A stretch of 64,000 nt of DNA. It comes from Macrocybe gigantea. Its lineage: Eukaryota; Basidiomycota; Agaricomycetes; Agaricales; Callistosporiaceae. How positions within the stretch are numbered: the first letter of the stretch is position 1; each line of letters starts with the position of its first letter. The translations under genes and the position numbers were made by a program. The notes below the pieces were generated by a model. It worked only from the letters and a program-made list of their open reading frames with translations. It searched no databases and was not told the origin of the DNA. The stretch is from positions 310,001 to 374,000 of the forward strand of contig SJRY01000138.1 in the NCBI GenBank assembly GCA_011319805.1, in the 5' to 3' direction. Shown one piece after another: positions 36,001 through 45,385 of this stretch.

Positions 36001-37235
36001 CTCCAGAGACAGTCAGCATGGGAAATCGTCGCTAGCCTAGTTAATAAGCATGCGGATGGTATGTCCATCTTAAAAACTAAGTTGCACTCTTTTAATTTTC
36101 ATGCAGAACTTTCCGAATTCCTGAACGACAAGCTTGACTCGCGATGGCCAGAGAAGGTGAAAGGCTTTACACATCCTTGAACAATCGTCGTCAAGTTATC
36201 CGAGCATGGATTTGGGTATGGAATGGAGTCGTTTCTTAATGAATTTCTAAGAAGTAATTTGTCTAGATGACTAAAGCGTTGCTTGTGCGCAATCATCAGC
36301 TTGGCTCCAAGTTTGTCGATCGCCTCTTGGATTCCTTTAATGATCCAACAATCAGCCTGGACACTGCTCACGCCATCGGGAGATTACAAAGCCGGACGAG
36401 GTCCTGACGAAACGAAATCACGCCTTGATCAAGGTTTGTCCAGTGCCTTCTTCCCGCGAGCTATATCTTAACGCATGGATTAGGTTCTTCATATCCAAAA
36501 ATTCGTCGCATCCGTCCTTTCGCGCATGATGGCTGGTGCGAATGATCCAAGTGGTGCGCATCGCCATGCCGCAGAAAGCAGTAGGGTACTGACCGAAGAG
36601 TCAAGACTCAAGCAGGCAGACGGCGTATATCGTCGCCTTGACTTCTTTGATGAAAACTATTCCTAAGATGACGTACATCAACGAGATGCCCAAAGTGAGC
36701 GTTTTTGCTTGCCTCACTACGATACTTACGGTGCTGATGCTCCGACAAGCTCCTGCCCTTGTTGCTTCGGGGGCTAGAATTGCCCGACCCCGATATCCGA
36801 GCAAATGTGATTTGCACCTTGCAAGTCGCTTCAGAAGGGCAATCTTCGGAAGATGGATTGGTTCTGGAGCATGCTCCTACATTGGCGTTGTCCATGGTGA
36901 AGAATAGCCTTGTCAGCGACATGCCTTCGGTGGTGAGTGCATCTTCGAGGTGCCATGAGACGACGACGCCTGACGCGTCATTGGTACGCTGTTCCTAGCG
37001 GGTCCGTATTGCAGCTCTGCGATACCTGGGCAAATTGCCGCAGATAGTCCGTTATGATGTCCTGCATCCATACAAGGCTACAGTGGTACGTGAATTGGGC
37101 AAGGCACTCGATGATCCGAAGCGTTCTGTACGCAAGGAGGCCGTGGACACAAGGTGAAGAACCTTGATAATTTTTTCCTTTCTGTACACGCTTGACTTAA
37201 CAACTGATAGGGCAATCTGGTATATCAAATCATAG
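33012..37235 (+). CDS. MMS19: Mms19 HEAT-repeat protein (CIA targeting complex)
   Basis: About 17 exons. The N-terminal domain (MESTERLVRTWIASGRDEE, NVVKALGEYLTSEEDELRTK, ARVLAAFYCEKLSDTETV) and the C-terminal HEAT repeats ending SVRKEAVDTRAIWY are clear Mms19 signatures. Mms19 hands iron-sulfur clusters to nuclear polymerases and helicases such as XPD. Conserved sequence is present along the whole length, but the frame is broken about seven times: near 34476, 35254, 35291, 35841, 36171, 36379 (one base missing each) and 36615 (one extra). Each lies where conserved residues continue in a neighbouring frame. Intron 34184-34236 begins with GC. The last exon is 37211-37235. Confidence 0.88.
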
Positions 37236-37476
37236 ATAAACATCATTCCGCGATGCTAACATCAAGGCCACAGGTTCAGATACAATGGGTGAGAGCACAG
37301 AGAAAGGGAAAATGGTAACGGGAATCAAATCTAGGTGGTAGTCATGCGGGCTGTGATGGGTAAACTACAGTATGAACGCTAATATAAGATATGTTAGAAG
37401 ATTGGCAATGTGTATAGGAGAACGAAAGGTGGGGTAGGCAGGGGGAAAGGAGAGAAGAAACTAATAGCAACGCAAA

Positions 37477-38877
37477 TTATGCAGCCATGATAGCTTGCGT
37501 TTTCAATGCAGCGTCTGCGAGAGCCAGTTCGAACGCGCGCAGGTGTTCTTGCACAACTGTCCTTCCATCCACCCTCCTCGAACTTCCGATGCGACCAGGC
37601 GAGAGCGGCGCGGCGTCTTCGCCATCGCCGTTCAAAAGCCCGGCCTCCCACCGATCGATCTTGATGCGACTCCGTTCGGCGCTGTCCCATTCTGTGCGCC
37701 ATCCACCTAGTTTGTTTTTGAGCGCGCGTATCTTGCGACCCGCCTCCGTCGTCGCGGCGGCGTTCACCTGCGCTTGCTCGGATATGGTCGTCAACGACGT
37801 CACTAGCGACGTTGTGAAGGACCGTAGGTGCGTCATTTGCGGGATGGTCTTTGCGGGCGTGGGGGGTCCATGTATGGGCGGTGGTGGTGGGAAGGCATCC
37901 TTGACGGGCGAAGCGACGGATTCAAGCTCTTCATCATCATCGTCTAATTGCAGAGCGTGCCGATCCTGTTCAATTTCCCATTCGTTGGACTGCGACATGG
38001 AGGGCTCTTCTTCCACGACTTCTAAAGCATGTTTGACCTCCGCTCGAGGAGGCTCCGAGTGCAGGGGATCGTCATCTGTCAGGTCTTCTACGTGGCCCAA
38101 CTCATCCAGATGGCCCAGGACCTCACTACCACCGACTTCGCCCGCAATCCGTCGAAACTCGCGCTCGTACACCAACAACTCTCGCACCTGTCCTTCACGA
38201 TCCCGGACCGATTCGTTGATTTTCCGAATGACGTCCGAAGCTAGGTGTTCTAAAGAGGGTTGCTGGGCCACTGACGACGTGGACCCCAGATCGACGTCGA
38301 GCCTCCGCAAATGGTCCAAAAATTTGTCTGTAGATTCTAAGTCATGTGCTAGCACTTCCATCGGATCCTGTTCCGGCTTTTGCTTCTTGCTGGTTTGCTT
38401 TCTATGTCGCTTAGCAGAGGGACTATCAAAAACCGGGTCATACTCCGATGAGGGTATATGCCCGGGGTCAAATGCGGCGCTGTCATTTTGGAAAGTGGGT
38501 GACCGCGCCGACGAGCTAAATTCATCTTGCAACGACGACATGCTGTTGGTGTCGACTTGAACGTCGGTGCCTATATGCACCGTGTCGTCGATCCCTTCTG
38601 CGCCCTCGTCGTATTCGATGCCGAACTCCTCAGCCAAAAGTTTCGAACCAGCGGACGGTTCTGGCATCAAAGCCACAGCAAGCTCATGTGCGAGGGAATG
38701 GCGGCCATTGACGCCGTCATCATCCATATTGTGCGCGTTGGGGACACGTAACGACGTGCTGGATCTGCGGTTGCTCACGGCAGGTCGAGAGGGCGATTTG
38801 CGGACGGACGACGTGGACGGGGAAAGAAAGTGATTGTCTGGATCAAAGGCAGGATCATGCGCGTCGTACTGCTGCAT
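37477..38877 (-). CDS. Acidic coiled-coil protein of unknown function
   Basis: A single uninterrupted exon of 466 codons, unusual for this intron-rich window. I do not recognise the family. The first 170 residues are disordered and Ser-rich. A basic patch SAKRHRKQTSKKQK could be a nuclear localisation signal. Two helical segments follow (MEVLAHDLESTDKFLDHL..., then a C-terminal stretch SFTTSLVTSLTTISEQAQ to the end) that look amphipathic or coiled-coil, separated by an acidic linker with a Pro-rich loop PPPPPIHGPPTP. The opposite strand also has a long open frame, but codon use and the clean ATG favour this strand. Confidence 0.7.
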   Translation of the reverse strand: MQQYDAHDPAFDPDNHFLSPSTSSVRKSPSRPAVSNRRSSTSLRVPNAHNMDDDGVNGRHSLAHELAVALMPEPSAGSKLLAEEFGIEYDEGAEGIDDTVHIGTDVQVDTNSMSSLQDEFSSSARSPTFQNDSAAFDPGHIPSSEYDPVFDSPSAKRHRKQTSKKQKPEQDPMEVLAHDLESTDKFLDHLRRLDVDLGSTSSVAQQPSLEHLASDVIRKINESVRDREGQVRELLVYEREFRRIAGEVGGSEVLGHLDELGHVEDLTDDDPLHSEPPRAEVKHALEVVEEEPSMSQSNEWEIEQDRHALQLDDDDEELESVASPVKDAFPPPPPIHGPPTPAKTIPQMTHLRSFTTSLVTSLTTISEQAQVNAAATTEAGRKIRALKNKLGGWRTEWDSAERSRIKIDRWEAGLLNGDGEDAAPLSPGRIGSSRRVDGRTVVQEHLRAFELALADAALKTQAIMAA

Positions 38878-39238
38878 GGCTTGAGTTGGAAAGATAAACG
38901 CGAACGTAAGGATTGAAGGAGTACTATGGTGAAAGAAAGGCTGAGATCTGGTGGTTACTATATTGACACATGTTTACGCGACTGGAGTGTACACATTGGA
39001 ATCAGCGACGTATAGTCGTTGCGATCTCAACAGCCTGCAGCTCGGTATAGTAAGGTATTATCATTGAAACAGATTACAGGTCAGAAGTACAATACAACGT
39101 TTAGCGTTGAATATCCAAATGATTCGATACATGACTACCACGCACGGCATGACAATGGTCAGAAAAGAAATTCTAATAAAAGTAGAAAAATATCATGATA
39201 AGGATTGCGTCCTCATGTAATAATCAAGGGGCCAGGGT
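38878..39238. other. Intergenic region between two leftward genes
   Basis: 361 bases with no gene visible. It contains the promoter of the coiled-coil gene on its left side and the 3' end of the next leftward gene on its right. Confidence 0.45.
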
Positions 39239-40021
39239 TCAGAGCCGACGGGACTGAAAAGGAATAGGGTGCGTGTAGCGAGCCATGCGAGGATCGGGAC
39301 GTGTTGGGATGGCAAAGCGCAGCATTGTAGTTCCTCCAAGCACTAGACGCCAGTAAGAACCCTCCGGAAGGCTGAACTTCTCCTCGCCGGGAAGAAGTTG
39401 GTGTCGAGGGACATTGAAAGCTGTCTCCCAGGACCCAATGCCAGCTTTTTCGTGCTCCGTGAGTTCAACAAGCGGGCGGCCTGAATCTGGGATAATTTTG
39501 TAGCCTTGAGGAGTGTTGACAGGTTTCTCGTTATCGAGGTCGTAGAAGTCCAGAACAAAGTGATTAAATCTCTCCATTCCGCCGTCAAAGATACGCAGCG
39601 CCAGACTTGGGTTCCTCGTGTGTGGTATCGGGTAGACTTCGAACGTAGCACCACTTTTCTCTGGCTTCTCCTGCAGATGTCGTTCGTTGTCAGTGACAGT
39701 TGCACAGAAAACTGGAAAAAGAGCACGTACGCCTATAACGTGAATCCTGCCGCCACTCTGCTGTGCCAGTTTATTACACTTTTCATCATACCATTGGCGT
39801 AGGCGAGGGAGCATCTCCTGGCTATGGCCCATGCCGAGAAAATAGGCGTCAAGGTCTGCATCGGACATAGGCTGCTCGAGGGCGCCTTGGTTTGGTAGCA
39901 ACCTCTCCCAATCATTCCTGGGTGTGACACGACTCATGGTCGATGGTATGCTAGATGGTGCAGCGTGCAGCGGGGACGTTGGAGGGGTACTGACCTCAGT
40001 GTTGTGGTGGCGACGAGACAT
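39239..40021 (-). CDS. Conserved-looking protein of unknown function
   Basis: The frame runs from ATG 40021 to the stop at 39239-39241. A 60-nt segment (39671-39730) has good intron ends, GTACGT and CTGCAG, and its removal keeps the frame, joining RIHVIG to EKPEKSG; I favour splicing, giving about 240 residues. The N-terminus is Ser/Pro-rich. The rest looks like a compact beta-rich domain: SLALRIFDGGMERFNHFVLD, PQGYKIIPDSGRPLVELTEH and GSYWRLVLGGTTMLRFAIP. I do not recognise it. No signal peptide or membrane segment is seen. Confidence 0.65.
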   Translation of the reverse strand: MSRRHHNTEVSTPPTSPLHAAPSSIPSTMSRVTPRNDWERLLPNQGALEQPMSDADLDAYFLGMGHSQEMLPRLRQWYDEKCNKLAQQSGGRIHVIGVRALFPVFCATVTDNERHLQEKPEKSGATFEVYPIPHTRNPSLALRIFDGGMERFNHFVLDFYDLDNEKPVNTPQGYKIIPDSGRPLVELTEHEKAGIGSWETAFNVPRHQLLPGEEKFSLPEGSYWRLVLGGTTMLRFAIPTRPDPRMARYTHPIPFQSRRL

Positions 40022-40435
40022 CTTCCTCACTGTCCAGCTTGGACTTTTCTTTACCCTTTTCGGTAATTCCTGTTTGTCGCTTTTCTATTTGCTGAAATCC
40101 CATTGTTCTGTATCCTTGTCTGTAAGTATTTTCGTTTTCGATTTCTTGAAAGAGAGATGATCCACAATCATTTATTTAATTGAGCCACAGACTTAAAATT
40201 ACAAGGCTATGCATGACAATGGACCGTGCAGTACCATAATTTACATATCCACAAGCATGCAAGTCTTCAATTCTTCTACGCTTCCTTTAGATGCATCTCT
40301 GGACATGGTGTGTCGGTTTCGCTCTTCGAGAACCCGCAAAACCGAGCGATGCAGCCTCGCTATAGTTACTGGAGTGAAGAACAAGCACATAATGGTTCTA
40401 GGATGACAGCGCCTCGTACGATTCAACAGTAATGA
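40022..40435. other. Intergenic region
   Basis: 414 bases between two leftward genes. I see only short unconvincing frames. It should contain the promoter of the upstream unknown gene and the terminator of the F-box gene. Confidence 0.45.
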
Positions 40436-41293
40436 TCAGACCTTTCGCGTCATCCTGAACATCACACCAGATTCCCTGATATCGCCTGCGGAGAAAGGGA
40501 TGATCTGGAGGTAGTCAGGCGAAATATCAGATGTAGCATACTTGTGACGTCCAAAAATATCCGCTTTGATATTTCGGGCTGCTGTTTGTCCACGGTAGAG
40601 ACGCGCAGAGAAAGCCCCACGACTCAAGTAGTGGAGGACGTCACATGGACTGGACATCCTGTTTGAACCGCATTGAGTCCGGAGACAGCAAGAAGGAAAC
40701 GGAACTGTTCACTCTTCTGCAATTGCGGAGAAGATATCCGTTAGTCGAACGCCACATTCGTTGAACATTGTGACGTAGAGCGGGGGGACGGCGCAACAGC
40801 ATTCACATTTTCGGAAGAACTTGAGACAGATACTTCTAGCGGCGGGTATAGAAGCAAAGTCGTTCGCAATGGAAAAGTCGGTCAAAGGCCTGAGATCGAG
40901 TCCCCTATGATAGGACGATGATGTGCTGAAGGCGATAGAGGACGACGGAGCTCCAAGTGTGTACGATATCTTCTCAGTAGCGGGGTGAAACTGAAGTACA
41001 AGCATTCTCTGGTCAGATGGTGGGTAACATGCTCACCGCTTGACAATACCTGAAGAGGATTTGGTCCATCTGCAAAAAAACCGACCACCTCGACGCTATT
41101 CACGAAATGTCAAGAAAAGCGAACACCCACCGATGCAGGAAAGCGTCGTTTTAAACAACTTCAGAGCTAGTTTTGGATAGCACTGGACAATTTTTCTCCA
41201 TAGCTTGCAGACTCGAGAGACGCAAAGCAGGTCAAAGTAAGACAGGCTGAGAAAGACAGCGACCCAGACTTCGTCGGGCGGGTTGGCTTGCAT
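40436..41293 (-). CDS. F-box protein
   Basis: Four exons (41293-41131, 41069-41050, 40990-40713, 40658-40436) give 227 residues in frame. The first 50 residues are an F-box: PPDEVWVAVFLSLSYFDLL then RVCKLWRKIV. F-box proteins join Skp1-cullin ubiquitin ligases through this segment. The C-terminal 170 residues are not leucine-rich or WD repeats; PPLYVTMFNECGVRLTDIFS faintly recalls the DUF6699-type domains that are frequent in basidiomycetes, but that match is weak. Intron 1 ends in seven T and GCAG. Such F-box genes form large, fast-evolving families in mushrooms, so the substrate cannot be guessed. Confidence 0.75.
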
Positions 41294-41507
41294 GACTCCA
41301 GCCTTGTGTATGCCTCACAGAGCGGGCACGAAGGCCATGGCCAATTTATGGTAGCCATTCAAAGTTATTACCGTAAATAATAAGTTTAATCTTGTCGAAG
41401 TCAAGGATGTCAATCTTATTTTGGAGATTGACACAACAAGACCAAATAGCCCTGTTGGAAGTGTGCGATTTCCATCCGCCCACTCAAGACCATTATCTCA
41501 TCCCCCA
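41294..41507. promoter_or_regulatory. Divergent promoter region, F-box gene and PRP40
   Basis: 214 bases between two divergent start codons. C-rich tract CCCCC lies just before the PRP40 ATG. No TATA box is obvious. Confidence 0.4.
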
Positions 41508-44500
41508 ATGAGTGTCTGGGTAAGCGGTCATCGATTGGCGCAAGACAGTCTAACGCAGCTCCTCCGTAGACGGAACATCGCAATCCAGAAGGTCGCACAT
41601 ATTGGTTCAACGCCAGTACAAGAGAAAGTGTTTGGGAAAAGCCGGACGGTGCGTTGACCATCTTTTACGCTCCGACTTCGTGTGCTGAGCATTTTCAGAT
41701 TTGAAAACTCCCTTCGAGGTACTTGAGAAACCCATCTTTCCAATCGCGTGCATAACTCACATGCCAATTTCACTCTATAGAAAGCCCTAAACCAGACGAA
41801 ATGGAAAGAGTATTTCTCGGGTGGTAGAAAGTATTATTACAACGTGTGTTATGCATTCCTGCCCTTTTCGTGTCTCTTATCTTCATTTTATCTTGCCTAG
41901 ATCGAAACCAAGGAGTCAAAATGGGATATGCCGGACGAGCTCTTGCTTCTGTTGGAGAAGGTGGAAAAAGAAAGCAAAGCCAGTTCTCAACCACCACCAG
42001 CGGCGTACGTCCAAACTTCGACGTCTTCCGACTCATCTTAACCTTCCGTTTTAGTCCCGGACAAATAACTGCTCCAGGCTTCACACCCGTCGGAACTACG
42101 CAAGGTGCACTCGTCCCTATGGGAGGCGCTGACTCGTCCTCATCCACTTCCGCTTCGCAGCCCAATGGCCCAAACGGCTCCACCTCTTTGGTTCCCCACA
42201 CCGGGGCAGCATTGCCTCTCGCCGCTTCGAGTGTTCTTCCTGCTCGTCCTAACCTCCCTGACGATCCTATCATCCCTCATAATGGCTTTGCCACTGTAGA
42301 GGAGGGCGAAAAGGCCTTCACTCATCTGCTGCGCAAGGCGGGAGTAGACGCCAACTGGACTTGGGATCAGACGATGCGTGCTATCATCACAGATCCCTTG
42401 TATAAGGCTCTGAATACGTTGGCAGAGAAGAAGGCCGCGTGGGAGAAGGTGCGATCCTTATCAAACTTCAGAAATACGTATGCAACTGAACTTGGTAATG
42501 CAGTACACATCTTCTCTTAGGGCTAAGGAGCAGGAAGAAAAGGAGGCCCGACTGGCGAAGCTACGCCCCGCTATCCGAAATATGCTCAAGGGCAACCCTA
42601 ATGTATTTCACTACACGACTTTCCCTACTGCAGATAAGCTCTTTGCTCAGCACCCAATCTGGCAACAAGCCAAGATCGAAACAGAGCGCAGGCTGATCTT
42701 TGAGGAATATGTCGCTGAGCTCAAACAGCGCGAAGTGGTGAGTTCCCACCACTTCTATCCGAGCTCGCTCATCCCTAATTTCTTTGCAGCAAGAGCAAAG
42801 GGCAGCTCGCGCCCGCAGTACCTCAAAGGTTGTGGGTCTGTTCAAGGAGTTAGGTGTAGATGTTCTTACTCGATGGAGGGCGGCTTACAACCTCCTTGTC
42901 GATTCCGACGCGTGGAAAGAAGATCCTGAACTCCAAAGGCTTCCCACTTTGGACATTCTTCTCGCCTTTGAGGATTACAGTCGTGTTCGTGAGCGTGAAT
43001 TTGAAGAGCAGACTCGTCGAGCTCAAGTTGAGAAAACGCGGAGAGAGCGCAAGGCCAGAGAAGCTTTCAAGGTGAGTCTTCAGTATCAAACACATCCGCA
43101 CATGCCTGACGATTTTCGCCAGGAACTGCTTCAAGATCTCATTGAGCGAGGAAAGATCAAGGCACGCTCCAAGTGGAAAGAGGTGTACCCTAATTTCAAG
43201 GACGATGAGCGTTACTTGAGCATGCTTGGCAATCCTGGGTCTAATCCGTTGGAGCTGTTTTGGGATGTTGTGGATGCCCTCGACCAGAAGCTAGATGAGA
43301 AAATTGCCATTGTTGAGAAAGCCTTCGCAAGATATGAACGGAAGGACGAGGTGCCAAGCCATCCAGAAGCGACAGATGAAGCGCCCCCGAATGCATTCAC
43401 GGTCAGCGCCAACACGACAGAAGAGCAATACATGTCCATCGTGAGAGCTAACGATGATTCAACGGTTGATACTTTGACTAGCGAGGATTTGCATGAGATA
43501 TATGTCACGGTCTGTGTTTTCATCTTGTGCACGTCCTTGTGTTCTGGATTGACTCATGTTCTGTCTTCTAGCTTCATGATGCTGCGCTGAAGAAACATGC
43601 TGAGGAAAAGCGCAGAGCAGAGAGAAAGCAACGTCACTTGCAAGATGATCTGCGTTATGCACTGAAGAAACTTCCGGAACCTCTGGACGTCTCGCTTCCC
43701 TATGAGGAGGTAATATCCATTTCGTGTAAATTTGGTTATCAATCTCACGCGCCCACTTTTTCAGGTCGTCCCTCTTATCGAGCATCTACCGGAATACAAG
43801 GCCATCGAAGATGAAGAAGGTCGCCGAGCGGCATTCGCCAAGTTTGTCAAGAGGCAAAAGGTACACGCTTCGTTCTTGTTGAAAAAAGGGGCTTTGCACT
43901 GATGAGATAATTAACAGGAACGAATGCGAGAAGCTGCATCTGAAGACGGTGCCTCCACGACGAGTCGTAAGCGCAAGGAGCCTCCTAGGGACCATCGCGA
44001 CGAGCGTGAGAAGGAAAGGTATGACAAGGATCGTGAAAGAGAGCGTGAACGTGAACGGGAGCGGGAGAAGGATCGAGAGGGATATCGAGAACGCGATAGA
44101 GAGCGCGAACGGGACGGCAGAGGCTCCAGACACCACCGTTACGAAGAGTACGAGGGACGCCGATCTTCGCGCGAATATGGCCGAGAGAGGGAACGGGAGA
44201 AGGAGGACAGGGAGAAGGATCGAGAAAGCTACCGGTCGTCGAAGCATGGGCATCATCGTGACATGGACAGAGATGATAGGCGGCGAGAAAGAGATAGAGA
44301 AAGGAGGTATCCTTCAAAAGAATGGGACGATCTTGGTCCGTCAAAGAGGGAAGAGAAGGAAGGAGGCGTATCTGTGTACAGAGACGAGCCTTTGCGCGAG
44401 AAGAGGGACACCTATGATGACCGTCTGTATGACGAGCGGTCTGACAAGGTCAGTAAATTCCATTCACGTTTTCTCTCTTGTCATGCTGACGCTTCGCTCA

Positions 44501-44600
44501 GCGTTCACGGTACGACCGTGACGGCGGAGACAGTACGGAGGTGGGTCGAGGATCCGAACCAGTTGCAAGAGCTGAGACACCTGAGGAAGGCGAGATTTGA
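41508..44600 (+). CDS. PRP40: Pre-mRNA-processing factor Prp40 (U1 snRNP)
   Basis: Thirteen exons (41508-41519, 41570-41648, 41699-41718, 41781-41843, 41901-42004, 42055-42448, 42504-42737, 42790-43071, 43123-43509, 43572-43709, 43765-43860, 43918-44448, 44502-44600) give 812 residues without a break. Two WW domains open the protein (VWTEHRNPEGRTYWFN with SVWEKPDD; TKWKEYFSGGRKYYYN with SKWDMPDE). A Pro/Ser linker and a series of FF domains follow, the first around EEGEKAFTHLLRKAGVDANW. The last 200 residues are mixed-charge Arg/Glu/Asp repeats ending TPEEGEI. Prp40 bridges the 5' splice site and branch-point factors during early spliceosome assembly. Exon 1 holds only the four codons MSVW. 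Confidence 0.95.
43985..44310 (+). repeat. Low-complexity Arg/Glu/Asp repeat in PRP40
   Basis: Degenerate six-base units of the GAGCGT/GAACGG kind encode alternating Arg-Glu and Arg-Asp runs in the C-terminal tail. It is coding and in frame with the rest of PRP40. Confidence 0.85.
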
Positions 44601-44716
44601 TTTCCTAATTATTCGAATGTGTTGAGTCCAACGAGGTGCAATGAACTTTCCGTATTAAAAATAATGCTACAGCATCTGACCCGGTACAGTAAATAAGCAG
44701 AGCGAGAAAGCAGGTA

Positions 44717-45213
44717 TTATTGCGACGATGGAATTTCGATGTTTCCTATCCGCAATCGAGTGTACGGCTGCTTGTGTTTTATCGTCTTTCGGTAGCCCTT
44801 TCTTCTCTTTTTCTTGAAGATGAACTCCATTTTACCCTTGGTGTGTTCGACAACAGTCGCTTCGACTTTGACGCGCGAATGCGGTATGGTAGGGTTGCCA
44901 CGGAGGGTGTAATCGCGTGTGCCGAGTTCATGAATCTCATCGAGAGTGAGTACGTCGCCGACCTCGACGTCCCGGAGACGTGGTACGGTGAGGAGGTCCC
45001 TGGGCGTGAGGATATATTTTTTGCCCACAAAAGAGGCGACGACGTATTTGGAGGGCTGAGAACGGATGAGGTTAAGGGCGGATGCTGTCGAGTCTGGAAC
45101 GGCGGCGGCGGTGTGAATGGCCCTACACGCAGTGCTGAGCACGTTCACTGGAAGATGTGAGCAGAACGGACGGGACGGTGAGGAAAGGTGAGCTTACCCC
45201 AACGCAAGGCCAT
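44717..45213 (-). CDS. MRPL49: Mitochondrial large-subunit ribosomal protein bL21m
   Basis: Two exons (45213-45198, 45147-44717) give 148 residues. The first 25-30 residues are free of acids and look like a mitochondrial presequence. The L21 fold is shown by KYVVASFVGKKYILTPRDLL, VGDVLTLDEI and the basic RNA-binding tail FKKKRRKGYRKTIKHKQPYT. It binds 21S/23S-type rRNA in the mitochondrial large subunit. The short first exon, MALRW plus one base, is supported by phase and by the lack of another ATG. It converges on PRP40 with 116 bases between stops. Confidence 0.94.
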
Positions 45214-45385
45214 GCTCAGAGTTTTGAGCTTGGTTTTTGCCGATGCGTGTGCGAAACTGGAAGCAGTTGAAGCGGAGATTGAATGTTCCGAGTAACGCCG
45301 ACCTTGAACTGAGAACCGAAAACTTCCCTTCAACACTCTGTTGCTCTTTTAAATCCATTTTCTCATCCTCCTCTCCATCTCCCCC
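45214..45385. promoter_or_regulatory. Shared 172-bp divergent promoter, bL21m and ATP1
   Basis: Two nuclear genes for mitochondrial proteins start back to back. The right half is C/T-rich (CTCATCCTCCTCTCCATCTCCC before the ATP1 ATG), typical of highly expressed fungal genes. Confidence 0.5.

Noticed and set aside
37487..38560. A 357-codon open frame on the plus strand
   Set aside because: It is antisense to the 466-codon frame, Ser/Cys/Arg-rich as expected of a complement shadow, and lacks any recognisable segment.
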